Shown here one piece after another: positions 33,819 through 46,440 of a stretch of DNA of 64,000 nt. Source of the stretch: Coix lacryma-jobi var. lacryma-jobi (Eukaryota; Streptophyta; Magnoliopsida; Poales; Poaceae); assembly GCA_009763385.1 (NCBI GenBank), contig CM019824.1:152340305-152404304 (forward strand). Direction: 5' to 3'. The notes beneath the pieces were generated by a model. The model did no database searches and was not told the origin of the DNA. It saw only the letters and a list, made by a program, of their open reading frames with translations. The stretch's first letter is position 1, and each line of letters begins with the position of its first letter. Made by a program: the position numbers and the translations under genes.

Positions 33819-36188
33819 ATGCCAGGCGGAAGGCGGCAACAGCGACGTGTCAACTCGCGCTACCAGAGGTCCAGCTCACCACCCACCGCAGCCGAGGAGC
33901 CGTCGACGAGGAGGGAGAGGACCGGCCGCCCCCGCGGACGTCCTAGGAGGGAGCCGACTCCCGACCCGGCGCAGACCTCCTCAGACGACGACCAGGGGGA
34001 CGCCAGAGGGACGACCAGGAGGACGTCGGACGACGACACCACTTCCTCGGAGCGTCGCTAGGGGGACCAGGGGAACGAGATTGTAGGTGCCTCAGGAGGG
34101 GGTTCCACTTCCTCTGCTTCGAGCAGAGTCTACTTGCGCGGCCCCTCGCAGCTCCCGCAGCAGCGGATCGCACCTAGCCGCCGCCCGGTGATTCGACCTT
34201 ACGGCGACAAGTAAGTTACCATTAATATTTTCACTACTTGTTCACATGACATGTTCAAAATTGAACTTCCGACTAACAGTTGTTCTTAATGACTCATGCA
34301 GGAACTGGGAACTTGCGGCAGGGGGCAAGACACGCCATATCAATGGCACGTTAAGTCTTCTGATTCGGAAGAACTACCCTGGCTTGGTCACCTACGCCGG
34401 GGTTAGGTCACCGCCCTGGACGTGGGACCACTTCGGTGCTGCTGAGGACCCCACGTACACCACCGTTGCAGCGCGGAATAGGGCCGAGTTCTGGGTGAGT
34501 CTTGCTCGCACAACATTTCTCAATGATACGTATTTGTCGGACGTTCTTGAAATAATGAAAGGGTACATGTTGTCTTTATGCAGGAGTACTTTGCGTGCGA
34601 GGCGGGGAGAGAGGCCGAGGCGATGCACGTGCAGGACAGGGTCTGCAGGTCCCGGCTCGCGGATATGTACCATGAGGCGCGGATCCAGTGCGTCATCAAC
34701 TACAACGCCGACGTGTTAGGGACGGCGGTGAAGAAGACGGATGCTAGGCAGATGATGCTGACCAGGGAGACCGACCTCACTAGGGAGCAGTACATCCAGG
34801 TACGTACAAAACAGTAATACTGATTGGTCCATTCATCACTTAGCGGCTCTTCTAACATATTAAATACTTATTGTCCTGCAGTTCTGTCCTGGTTGGTGCG
34901 CCAATCACCTAGACTGCTGGTTGGCCATTGTGGACAAGTGGAAATCAGATGAGTGGTACGAGAGGCACAGTGCCCGCCGAGACTGCCGTCTGCAGATGCC
35001 TGGGGTGCCACACCACCAAGGCAACCTTAGCCTCGCTGCGTACGCCGACAAATGAGTATGCTCTACTGATTTTTTTTATTCTAACACTCAATTACTCATT
35101 ACTTGTAATCATCTGTGTTTTCCTCGCAGTCTCAGTCGCATGGTGGTGAGGAGTGCCTCCCTTTCAAGGCGTACCACTTGTCACACCAGGGCAAGGCGAC
35201 TGCAGCGAGCACCCAGTACAACCCAAACGCCTGGCCCGAGGCGTTCACCAACACGAACGCCTACACCAAGGTCACGGAGTACACCACGGCGGCTCGCGAG
35301 CACCATGGGGAGGACTTCGATCCGGCCAGCCAGCCCCTAGATACAGACCTGGTGATGAGGCTGGGAGGAGGGAAGCAGCACGACCGGTACTTGATAGCCA
35401 ACAACGCAGTTGACTCGTCCTCTGTTCCCAACCTCGCCGAGATTCGAGCTGCCAGCACGAGCTCCTCCGTCCCCATACGACCTCGGCAGCCGACCTCACA
35501 GCAGATGATGGCAGCACTTCAGGTAAATACTTGTTCTATTCGTCGTTCATTGCTTTTACACATATACCTTGTCTTTGCATTGTTTAAACCTTACGGGACG
35601 AATTTTGCAGGCCCAGGCGGACTAGGTGCAGAGGTTGCAGGCCATGCACGAGGCCCAGGCGGCGGCCCATCGTCGCGAGTTAATGGCCGTCCAGCAGCGG
35701 GAGGCGCAGAGGACGCAGGACATAGCTCACTTCTTTGGGAGCCTGAACATCCCGGGTGTTGTCGTGCCTCCCTCGCTGCTCACTCCTTTTGTGCCTCCTG
35801 TTACTCCTTTGACAGAGACTCCGGTGAGTATATATGGTTGTTTATATTTCTTTAACTTTTACAGCCGTCCTCCAGGTGCTAACGAATTTGCTTCTCCTTT
35901 GTGCACTCACAGTCGGAGGGTTCGGCACCGACTCCTCAACCTGGCGTTCCTCCGCACACTCTGCACATCACTGGTGGCCCTCCTCCGCAGCCTGGGTGGC
36001 TCCCCGGTTGCCCTACTCCGCCCTATGGGTGCCCAGGTTACCTTCCTGGCCAGTCGGGGTACACCGGGTGGCCATCTGGACCTCCGCCGCCCGCGTGGCA
36101 AGGTTGGCAAGGTGGTCCTTCGGGCGGGTCGTGGGACACGTGGCAAGGTGGGGGTTCTTCACAATCTGAGCACCAAGGTGAGCAGTGA
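33819..36188 (+). pseudogene. CACTA TnpA-like gene (Transposase_24 family), seven exons, three stops
   Basis: Exons by eye: 33819-34210, 34302-34494, 34584-34799, 34882-35055, 35130-35522, 35611-35823, 35913-36188. All borders are GT/AG and the phases agree throughout. The N-terminus is Arg/Ser/Pro-rich. The middle is the plant En/Spm TnpA-type domain (WTWDHFGAAEDPTY, VDKWKSDEWYERHSARR, GKATAASTQYNPN). The C-terminus has a coiled coil (AQAAAHRRELMAVQQREAQR) and a Gly/Pro/Trp-rich tail. Stops lie at 34059 (TAG), 35053 (TGA) and 35623 (TAG); otherwise the frame is intact. TnpA proteins bind subterminal repeats to bring CACTA ends together. The intact splice structure suggests that decay is recent. 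Confidence 0.85.
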
Positions 36189-36439
36189 GGGCCGACTTAG
36201 ATTTGTCATGGACTTGTGAGATGGATGTGATGAACTTGTGAACTTGTCATGAACTTGTAATAAACTTGTGACCTTGTGATGCGTGGAGACTGAACGTGTG
36301 ATATTCGTCTGAAATGGATATGCATGTGATATATGGATGTGTGATATATATGCATGTGATATTTGTCTGAAATGGAATACGGATGTGTGATATGTTTTAT
36401 GTGTAGGAAAATGAAAACAGAAAAAAAATTTCCATTTTT

Positions 36440-36945
36440 CCCAGCTTTGCCGAGTGCCACACTCGGCAAAGAGGTCATGGCACTCGGCAAAGCTGGGCAA
36501 ATTTTCCCCAGCTCGGCCTCTTTGCCGAGTGCCGGCCCACGTGGCACTCGGCAAAGAGGCCCTCTTCGCCGAGTGCCGGCCTACGTGGCACTCGGCAAAG
36601 AGGCCCCCTTTGCCGAGTGTCAGCCACGTGGCACTCTGCAAAGGGGGCCTCTTTGCCGAGTGCCGGCCCACGTGGCACTGGGCAAAGGGGCCCTCTTTGC
36701 CGAGTGCCGGTCCACGTGGCACTCGGCAAAGAGGCCGTCAAGTGACGGCTCCCGTTTGCTTCGCCGAGTGCTGACTTGGCACTCGGCGAATCCTTTGCCG
36801 AGTGCCCGATATTTGGCACTCGGCAAAGATATCATTGCCGACAATTTCTTCGCCGAGTGCGGCACTCGGCAAAGCCTTCGCCGAGTGCGAGAGGCCCTTC
36901 GCCGAGTGCAGCCAGCACTCGGCAAAGCCGGCGTTCCCTGTAGTG
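36440..36945. repeat. CACTA right subterminal repeat array
   Basis: Repeats of TTTGCCGAGTGCCGG and inverse copies, many with a CCACGTGG linker, run up to the right terminus CCCTGTAGTG. Confidence 0.85.
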
Positions 36946-37000
36946 CAGATCAAGACCCGTCGACGGTGGATCCATCAAGCCATGAAACTATCAAGGACTT

Positions 37001-37800
37001 TGTGACACCCTAAAAAACACTTTTTGGGAAATAGTAATTAATTTGGCTTTATTAATTTATTTTCCATGATTTACATATGCCAAATAATAACTTTTTTGGG
37101 GGAATTATTAAAATAAGTTTAGGCTTAGAAATATTTTTATTACATTCATGCTGGAGCATAATATTTTGTCTGAGTATAGGGATAGTGTGGGTGATTTGAA
37201 TTCAAACTTGGATTGAATTTGAACAAGTTTCCAAAATCAGAATTAAAAGAAAAAAAAATCTTTTTTCCCTCCCTCTCCTCTTCCTTTTGCCCCAGCCGGC
37301 CTGCCCAGCCCACGCGACCTCTCCCTCCTTCCCCTGCACGCGCAGCGGCCCAGCTGCTCACTCGCCGGCCTGCCCTTCCCCACTGCCACCGCCACGCCCG
37401 TGCATGCGCTCACTCGCGCTCGTTGACCAGTCGACCCTGCATGCCAGCGCAGCCGCCCCCGCCCGCCAACTCGGGCCCACCCGTCAGCGACTCCCGACCC
37501 TTACCCTACCTCCAGCCGAGGGGACGCGCCGCCGCCGCCGCCGCCCCTCTCCCTCCGGTAACTGTCGCGGATGGCCACTACGCCGTCGCCGAGGCTCGGT
37601 GGAGCAGCCACGACCCCTCACCGCCCTTCCCCAGCCCTATAAAGCCCAGGGCAGAGCCCCCCGAGCTCTCCCTTTCTCTCCCCCGCTCACGCCGTTCATG
37701 TTGCCGCCCGGATCTCTGCCGCCATCGACCTCGCCGTGGTGAGCACCCCCGCCGGAGCCGAGGCCTCTCCTGAGTTCGTCGTCGTCTCCCGAGTTCAACA
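37001..37800 (+). mobile_element. Truncated Gypsy-type LTR, left part
   Basis: It starts TGTGACACCC, like the LTR at 50439. Its layout is similar: AT-rich beginning, GAATTCAAA-type stretch, then a C-rich GC block and a TATAAA at 37638-37643. No right end, PBS or target duplication was found. The frames in the GC block (37213-37773) have no recognisable domain. Confidence 0.45.
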
Positions 37801-38047
37801 CCCAAATGTTGAAAACTAGAGAAGAATAAGGACCGGAGAGCGAGTAACCACCTCTTGCGGTGCCCCCTTCAACAAATTTAAGGGCAAAACTCCCCTCTGA
37901 GAAAGGCTCAATTTTTGGGGTTCTGAAGCTCAAAACCCGTAAAAATGGTGGAGAAGCCATGATGAAGAATAGTGGGGGGTGGCTGCCGTATTTATGGTAC
38001 AAGGTTAACTGATGCAGTCAAGTTAAGAGCAACCGCCTCGGTTGTAT

Positions 38048-39173
38048 CACTACTACACAAATGATTTACCGAGACACTACCTTGAAATAACCGAGGCGGG
38101 CGTCCAATGCTCGCCTCGGTTAATATTTACCGAGGCGGGCATTCGGTGTCCGCCTCGGTTAATTGATTAACCGAGGCGGTCACCTTAATGCAACCGCCTC
38201 GGTTAATCAATTATTTTCCGAGGCGGTCGTTTTAAGCGTCCGCCTCGGTAAATTCATTAACCGAGGCGGGCATCTTAAGGTGTTCGCCTCGGTTAATGGC
38301 TGCAACAGAAAATGATTCATAATTCTTTCAGATAAACTTGGATGAAGACAAACTTTATATCAAAATTGTAGCTCTCGATCAGATCTACAACTTTGTAGTT
38401 GAAAAGCTTTTGAATTGAAACTGTTTAGGGTCCCAAAATATGGTTATAAGTGCACAGATTTTGAAATTTGAAATTTAAACTTATCAAACGATCTCATATG
38501 TTGACATGGTCTACACCAAAGTTATAGTTCTCAATAGAATCTACAACTTTGTAGTTGAAAATTTTTGAATTTGAAGTTATTTAGAGTCCCAAAAATGTGT
38601 TCGAAGGTTATAGATTTTAAAATTTAAAATTTAAAATTCTTAAACGATCTCAAATATTCATATAGTTAATACCAAAGTTGTAGTGGCCGACCTAAGCTAC
38701 ATCTTTGATATTGAGAAGTTTTTATTTTAAAATCATCTAGAGTCTCAAATATGTATTTGAAATTCACATGTTTTGAGACTCAACTTTTTGAATTTTTTAA
38801 ACTTTCTCTGATGGAGATACATCCTATACTAAAGTTGTAGTACTTAACAAGATTTAAAACTTTGTAGTTATAATTTTTTTCATTTGAGTTCATTTAGTAG
38901 CTCAAATATTCAATATAAGATTACGAAATATTGATATAAAACAATAACGTATTATATACAAATATGAACAAGTGTGAGGTGTAGTAGTAAATGCATGGAA
39001 GTGTGTAGCATGAGGTCTTGGGTTTGATTCCTAGAAATAGCAGAATTTTTTGTTTTTTTGTTTTCTGAAGACCATTAACCGAGACGGGCATCTTACAAAT
39101 GCCCGCCTCCGTTAATCATTAACCGTCGGTTAATAAAAAATGTCCGCCTCGGAAGTGTTTTTCTGTAGCAGTG
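38048..39173. mobile_element. Small non-autonomous CACTA element
   Basis: The ends are CACTACTACACAAA and, inverted, CACTGCTACAGAAAA. A TAT duplication flanks it (38045-38047 and 39174-39176). Subterminal repeats are ACCGAGGCGGGC and GCCTCGGTTAA, a different set from the 6-kb element. The 1.1-kb core holds about four diverged copies of a roughly 125-bp unit containing ATCTACAACTTTGTAGTTGA. No transposase is present. Confidence 0.85.
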
Positions 39174-39176
39174 TAT

Positions 39177-40759
39177 GGAGGACCGAAGCGGGTGACCTTA
39201 AGAGATCGCCTCGATTAACGCCGATTAACCGAGTGGTTGCGTTGGGGTGACCACCTTGGTTATCCTTTTAACTATGCCCCGTTGAGTCAAAAGTACAGTA
39301 TGAAGCAAGTCATATATATTGAATTGTACGCACTCAAAATATGTGCACGCAGCTACAAGTACAAACTTCACATGCCAGAAGTAAATTAAAGCACAAAATT
39401 CCAAGAATGGGCCATGCATCATGCCCGAGTCTTGTGAACCCGCTGGCAGCTCTCGGGCCACAGGTACACTGTGCTTGTACAGGTCATTCCACAGATGGGT
39501 CTATACCATAAGTACAAGGAGATATTTTTATGAGGGCAATCCCAATAGAAGATCTCTATTAATTATTTTGTCATCTAAGCAAAATGATGATGTGTTCATC
39601 TAGTTAACGAAGAAAGAGAAGCAAATTTGTTGAAGCCGTTTCTCAGTTGAGAAACGACTTCTACTCTTGAAACGAGGCCTAAAGAAACTACGACTCTTGC
39701 GTTGGGAAGAAAGGAGTAGTTTCTTCTGGTAGGCTCCGTGATAGGATCGCTTGTCGTCGTCCGTGTGAAGACTGCGGCACCGCACAGGTCATATCGCTGT
39801 CGCGAACGTTTAGGCCTTGTCGCCATGCAACAGGCTGCTGATGCCGCGCTCGCTGCGAACGCCGCGAAGGTCGTTATGCCTTCTTGCTGCTGTGCTGCAG
39901 GCTGCCACTGTGAAGGCTAAGCCGCCGTGTAGCTTCTGCGGCTCTCATTGCGGCGAACGCTGCTGTTGCTGTTGCTGCGCAGGCCGCCGTGAAGGCCGCT
40001 ACGGCATTGTGCATGCTGACGTACTGCAGGTCGTCGCCGTGAGGGTCGTGCAGCCGTTCAACGGGCTACCGCTGCCGCGGACCAGACAAGCACGAGCTTT
40101 CCTTCGAGCGGTGGCCCGACCCCTTTCGTGTAACCTGCTCTGCTTGTGCTTGTTGGTATTGAAGAGGATGAAGTTTGGAGAGAGAAAGAGGGGAAAAAAG
40201 ATAACATTTATTACACGAAGACCACTGTATTCGAGAATATAGTTTTTATAAATAGTTTTTTTGCTGAGTTGACTATTATGGATACCGTGCATAGTTTCAA
40301 GCATTGACACTGTCCTTTTTTAATTGCTGAGTTGGTTGTTATGAAAACTGTGCATAGTTTCTTGCTGAGCTGCGTTCTGCAAATGCTTGTTGTATTCCAA
40401 ACATTATTGGGTCTAACTGCCAAACCAAGAAGCCGTATACGCTCAACGTACAGGAATGATAAACATACTATTTAACTAGAAAAACTAATAATTTTTAATC
40501 AACGATAATCAAATTATATCCAAGTTTATGGTACAAAATTTGTTTCAACAGATTTTTATTCAAAGTGTCACAACTATTGTATTAATGTGGAATATATTTA
40601 TGATATAATTATTTTCATGGAAAACCTATTTAGAAACATAAGTTTTGATAGTACTTTTTTATAAGTTAAGTCAAATGTAACAAAATTTGACTTATCAGAC
40701 ACATTAAACATAAGCTATGCCTACTACACCTATGTTTAAGGATACATACTAGTACTGGC
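39177..40759. other. Unassigned intergenic DNA
   Basis: No supported gene. 39640-40140 is GC-richer, with repeated GCTGC/GCGAACGC patterns and no clear frame or terminal repeats. 40240-40380 has two loose copies of a TGCTGAGTTG ... GTGCATAGTTTC unit. The last 300 bases are AT-rich. Confidence 0.4.
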
Positions 40760-42154
40760 CACTACCGGATTTTTTTTGGCTTCGTCGAGTGTCTGTTCTA
40801 AATGCACTCGGCAAAGAGGATACGACGAACAAATACTCGACAAAGAGCTTTTTACCAAGTGCACTTTATCAGACATGCTGAGTGCCTTTTATCGAATGCA
40901 CTCGACAAAGAGGACACAACGAACAAATACTCGACACCTTTTGCCAGGTATGTCGAGTGCCTTTTATCGGGCCCCGAGTGCCAACATTGCACTCGGCAAA
41001 GAAAAACACTAGCGCGACCAGCGGGAGTCGAACTCGTGAACTCTCTCTCGCACGGAGCCTCCTCTACAACTGCACTATACACTCACATACATTCATAGTC
41101 CATTTCGGTTCCCCACATATTATACTAAATAAAGTGTAATTTGCTTATTTGAAATCATAAACAAGTTCAAATCAAAAAGTTCTCAACTACAAAGTTTCAT
41201 AACTTTTTGAGATCTACAACTTTTGTTTTGGTAGTTCTTCCATCTGATGTCATTTATAAAAATTTGAAGTTCAAATTTGAGAATTTGAAACGTAGTTTTC
41301 GTTGATAAGATGATTTCAAATAAAAAAACTGTCAACTACAAAGTTTCACAACTTTTTGAGATCTACAACTTCCATTTTGTTCATTTCTCCATCTAAGGTA
41401 CTTTTAAAAATTCAAATTTCAAAATTTTAAAATTCAAATACAGTTTTGCAAGACAAGATGATTTCAAATTAAAAAAAGTTGTCAACTAAAAAGCTTCGTA
41501 ACTTTTTGAGATCGACAACTTTTATTTTGGTCATTTCTCCATCTAAGGTATTTTGAAAATTTTGAATTTTAAATTTTCAAATTCGGTCGCGGTTTTGCAT
41601 GATTAGATGACTTCAAATTAAAAAGTTATCAACTACAAACTTTCATAACTTCTCAAGATCTACAAAGTTTATTATGGTTATTTGACCATTTATATACCCG
41701 ACATTGTAGTTCTAATATTATTCACAAATCTTACATATCTCTCCATAGTTTCATAGTTTCATAAACTACAGAGAGAGATGTAAGATTTGTGAACAAATTT
41801 ATTTTCAGTTTGTCAAATGAAGAAAACACTAAAACAAAAATTGTTAATCTTGATGAGTTAAACAACTTTATAGTTAATTTTTTTTCATTTGAATTAATTT
41901 ACTGCTTCAAAATATGTTTTGAAAATAGGCTTTCGAGTGTAAAAAACACTCGTCAAAGAAGCTTCTTTGTCGAGTGCTAGAAAAACACTCGGCAAAGAGC
42001 TCTTTACCGAATGTTTTCTTTTTATCAATCGACAAAGAATTTCTTTACCATATGTTTTTTTGCCGAATGCTTTTTATTTGACACACAGTTAGTGCCTGAA
42101 AAAAATACTCGGCAAAGAGCTTGACACTCGGTAAACTTAGGATTTCCGGTAGTG
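40760..42154. mobile_element. Small non-autonomous CACTA element of the GCCGAGTGC family
   Basis: The ends are CACTACCGGATTTT and, inverted, CACTACCGGAAATCC. Subterminal repeats are degenerate versions of CTCGGCAAAGAG, as in the 30929-36945 element, so they may share a transposase. A matching 3-bp duplication is not seen (GGC on the left, AGT on the right). The core has repeated units with ATCTACAACTT and AACTACAAAGTTTC, resembling the core of the 38048-39173 element. Confidence 0.75.
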
Positions 42155-43680
42155 AGTACTCGGTTGAAGGGTACTTGAAGGTCACCATACTCGTATGGGT
42201 ACGACACCTTGACCATAGTGCAACATATGCACTTGAGGCTGCAACTTCTATTGGCATGTTTAAATGTATCTAAACTAAAATTTAGCTAGCTAATTATTAG
42301 AGCTAAAATGACTAAACTTTACTAAGGGTGTTTGGATCCTCTAGATAATTGAAAATTTTAACCATATTACTCCTCACCAATTCTATTGTTTAGCTGACGG
42401 TGTTTGGATTCTCTAGCTAAACTTTAGCTACAAATAGTTTAGTCATTGATGTCTTTTACCTGGTTTTAGCTAGGTTGAAACAACTAAAGGTATTGTGTAC
42501 ATTTTGGGCTCTAGCTAAATTTTAGTTGAGTTTAGCTGTAGTCTATTTGGATGCGCTAAAGCTAAAATTAATCAGTTAAAATTTAGTTGAAAACCAATAC
42601 TCTCTCGAAAACCAAAGTTTGCGCGAATATTAAGGAAACCAAAAATTTTGCCCGTGCGTGCGGCATTAACGAGAGATTCCAGCTGGTTTCATCGCGCGTG
42701 CGGCAGCCACAAGTTTTGTGCCCGTGTCCTGGGCTCCTTCCTGGTCCTGGCCCGTCCGTCGCGGCCACAGGAGACAGGAGGTAGGCGCCGGAGCCGTCCG
42801 TGTCCATGTCGCGGCCACGCGCGCAGACGCCAGACAGAGGCGCCCCGTCATAAATGCAACCGCTGTACAAAACCGTCTGGCGGATCGGTGGCACGTGATG
42901 GCGAGAGAGACAAGGACGTCTCGCAGGCAGATAAGAGCGTCTCAATCAGAACCAACAAATGAGCATCTCAATCAGAACAGAAGGAACAAATGAATCCCAT
43001 TTCCCTTAAACACAATCATAAAAGTGGATTAGAGCCTCCACTCCCAACCACGACCTCTAGGATGAAATCTTCCTGCCCCTTGAGGTGCAATAGCCTACGA
43101 TCCAACATGTGCTCAAGATTTTTTTTTTCAATTTTTTTATTATTTCTGATTAGTGGTGTTTTCTGTTTTAATCGAGGAGCGTATATTAGTTTAAGTGCAA
43201 TCTGTGGAACCTATTGTATATATGATGAATTTTCTGAATATTTTCATGGCGCATTATTGTCTGGCTTATCCTGTTCCCAAATCTCAATGGCATGCTAGCT
43301 TTTTAGAAATTCAAATTGATGTAATACCCTAATTCAGTTTTTTTTTAAAATTTCTAACAACTAATTTAGGCCCGCCAATTTAGCACGGCTCCACTTCATT
43401 AGTGAAGCCATTATTTTTTACTTCAGTTTTGTAAATAGCTCCATTGATGAAGCCATAGCCATTTTGATGAACTGTTTGCCAAAACAGCTCTATACGTAGA
43501 GGCCCTTAAAATATGCTCTCACATAGAGTGAGATGAAGCGAGTGAAGCTACTGTTTTTGGCTTCACCATTTACACATTCTTTGTGAGAGCACGATTTTAG
43601 GAACTCATTGGGTGAAACTATTTGGTTTTATCTTATTTGACACAAAACGGCTCCAAACGGCTTTAGCAGGCGATGGAGAT
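42155..43680. other. Unassigned DNA with possible hAT-type MITE fragments
   Basis: Around 42240-42600 the motifs GGTGTTTGGATCCTCTA and GTGTTTGGATTCTCTAGCTAAA recur with many TTTAGCTA boxes, as in degraded grass hAT MITEs. Around 43370-43680 there are repeats of GTGAAGC/GGCTTCA. Clean ends were not found. 42640-42900 is GC-rich without a credible gene. Confidence 0.35.
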
Positions 43681-44229
43681 TAAAGATGGCAACGGGTACC
43701 CGATACCCAATACCCGACGGATATTTGATCCATTAGGGGACGAGGACGAGACATTATTTGTACCCGCGGGGATTTAAATGGGCAAGAACTCATCCCCAAC
43801 GGGGATGGCGGGGACGGGGACGTTCCCTATATAACCGTCCCCGTTACCCGTTGGGAAACCCGTTATTGCTATTATAGTGTATATATATGTGTATATATAA
43901 TATAAAATAGGATTAGTGTACATATGATGGCCCTAGCCCAATTAGAATCATATAAAAAAGATGCTAACCATAATCTATGATCATAATGTATGATGTATCT
44001 ATACATTTATCTTATCCATTGTGTTATTGTGGCATGTAATATATGATTATACATGGGTGCATACTCGGGTACGGATACCCGACGGGTATGAAATCCCCGA
44101 TCGGGGATGGGGACGGGGAAAATTCTGTCCCGCGAGCGAAAACGGGGATGAGGACAAGATGGATTTTAGTTCGCGGGGATGGGGACGGGATGCCAATACC
44201 CGACGGGGATGTACCCGTTGCCATCTTTA
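43681..44229. mobile_element. Foldback-like MITE with perfect 19-bp terminal inverted repeats
   Basis: The left end TAAAGATGGCAACGGGTAC (43681-43699) is the exact inverted complement of 44211-44229. If the terminal TA is the target duplication, the TSD is TA. Both arms carry extra inverted GGGGACGGGGA / CCCGACGGG(T/G)A repeats around an AT-rich core, so the single strand would form a long imperfect hairpin. There is no coding capacity. The superfamily is uncertain. Confidence 0.75.
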
Positions 44230-46440
44230 ACGGAGAAGTGGGAGCCTTAGATATATGCCTAAATGTGAGCAGGAGTTGTAACAAATCGTATGCCGTAGGG
44301 AGTAGGGACTAGGGATAGGGCACATTCGCAGAGCCACGTTAGGGCCATCATGGGCTCCGGGCCCTCTGCACCTTGCATGCACAGCCGCACCGCTCAAATA
44401 CTGTTCATTTTTTTTTGTTGCAGTCATTTTTTTTTGTTACACAGGGAAAATACGTGACAATGGCATGCCTGCATTAACGTTATTGTGTGAAAATGATTTA
44501 CTAAAATCGGTTAAGCTAAAAAAGGTTTTACTGTATTTCTAAAATAAATTGTTATGTTTTATTTGACAAAACTAGTTCAAATCTAATTACTAAAAATTCG
44601 TATTCAGATGTGGGCAATTTTAAAAATCTCAAATGGTTTCAATTAGTTTTAAAACATATTTGAATAAAAAGATTTTAATTGTGTTCCAAAGTAAGTTAGA
44701 AATTTTTTTGAGTAAAAAGTAGTTAGAAAATGAAATGTTTTTTTTGAAAAAAAAGGTCCATTCTTTACTTTAGGCCGAAGGCCATCCTTCTTAGCCCACT
44801 AAACCTTCTCTTCCATTGTCATTTTCTCCTTTTCCTGTTCAGCCCACAGCTCCCTCTATCCGGGCTTGATCCTGGACTCTTGGTCGGCCTGCTCTGTATT
44901 ACGCATTCCCCTCCCTTCTTCCTCTGGGGTTCGGCTCAGTTTTTGGCCACAATCCAACATCTGATCTATTGCGCCTTCCTACGGGCCTAGCGCAACTCAT
45001 CTCCGCGCAATAGCGTGCCCTCTTTCTACCCAAACTTACAGATAGATCCTCAGCTATGTTATTTTTTAAAAAATAAATTTATTTTTCTTCTGATATTATA
45101 ATTTTGAATTATGAAGTCACAAATGTGAATTTCTAGTATCAAAAGGTCTCTGAATTCGTATGTAATTATTTTGTGGTCCAACGCTTTTACACGTTAGTCC
45201 CTACTTTTGAAAGATATTTACATATAAATCCTTTCATTTATAAATAGGTCCCTAAAACTTTATTAGCCCATTATTTTTTAACAATAGCTCTATTGCGGTC
45301 ACGAGTTCGCTCTACGTGTTGGTTACAAGTATAACATGTTTTCCAAAGTTTAAACTATTCTTATTATGTGTTTTATGGGCCATGTTTATTGTTTGTCTAC
45401 GACTCTATGAAGAGTGTTGAGTTTATGAATCTTCAAGATTATTTGATATTTGTAAACAAACCTAGTTTGAAGGCATTTGTACTATATTAAATTTGAACTC
45501 CACATTAGAGTTTACCTGACTTTGTGATATCATCACTGAAACTAGGGTTTAGTTGGGATGAATGATGCTTATTCTGCATTCTTAGGTCGAGAAGATCCTC
45601 TACTATGAAATTATTGTTTAACCCTACTTGGATTTTATAGCATTCTGTTCTTTAACATGGGTGAATCCTCCAAAGTAAATACCATGCTGACTTGTAGAGA
45701 TTTTTCGAGAAAAAAGAATTAAAATGGTATCGACATGCAAAAGTTAAAAATCTTTTAGAAAGTGATCACAATACATGAAAATCAAAACATTTTTTATTTG
45801 GTGTTTAATGAAAAACATACCCAAAACTTGTAGTTTTTGAATTGGAGCGATAAGAAGGTGTAAGCTGCCATTTGTGGTAACATGGAAGTATATTATAAAA
45901 TACTATAAGAAGTTGTTTAGTTCGTCGAACAACAACTCATGTTGATGGATGCATCATATTGTGATTATATTCCTCAAGATTTATTTTTTTAAAAAAGATG
46001 TTAGTAGCACCTTTTTCTGAGGACGAGGTATGAAGAGGTAATTTTCTAGATGAAACATAATCATCCCAATGGTTTTCTACCAGTGTTTTATCAACTTTTG
46101 TGGAATTACATAAGGGTAATTTACCTTTTCATAGCCTAAATTTTGGAACCATAATCTTACTACAAAAAGGTAGCAATGCAAAGCAAATTAAAGTATACTT
46201 TGTTGAATGTGAGCTTTGTTTTAAGAGTTTTTACCAAAGTGGCCACTAATATAGTTTTAACAAGACGCTAGAAACTCAACTTGTGCATCGAGCTGCAGCA
46301 ATCCCATCTTTTGAAAACAGGAAGATCCGCAGGCAACTCGAGATCTCTCCTACAAAAATGTTAGTGTGATAACCACAAAGGGGTTGTAAGACTACTCGGG
46401 ACCCGTTATATCATTCTCAAATAGGGAATAAGTTTCTAGC
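44230..46440. other. Intergenic AT-rich DNA
   Basis: No gene or recognised repeat. 44760-45050 is a less AT-rich patch (CCCACTAAACC, CCCGGGCTTG-like phrases) that may be LTR debris. The rest has poly-A and poly-T runs only. Confidence 0.4.

Larger units (their letters stand above)
30929..36945 (+). mobile_element. CACTA (En/Spm) transposon, about 6.0 kb, internally deleted
   Basis: The ends are CACTACAGGAAAC and, inverted, CACTACAGGGAACG. A 3-bp duplication CAG flanks it (30926-30928 and 36946-36948). Dense subterminal repeats of TTTGCCGAGTGCC in both orientations fill about 500 bp at each end. Inside are a truncated TNP2 transposase gene and a complete-length but interrupted TnpA-like gene, both on the plus strand. 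Because TNP2 lacks its N-terminal and most catalytic parts, the element cannot move by itself, although its ends look competent for a trans-acting transposase. Confidence 0.93.

Noticed and set aside
37213..37773. Proline-rich frame of 186 codons
   Set aside because: It lies in a C-rich LTR-like block, lacks any domain, and alternative frames are equally open.
39817..40242. Cys-rich frame of 141 codons (SFCGSHCGERCCCCCCAG)
   Set aside because: It arises from GCTGCTGTTGCTG-type simple sequence; no family, no splice signals and no neighbours supporting a gene.
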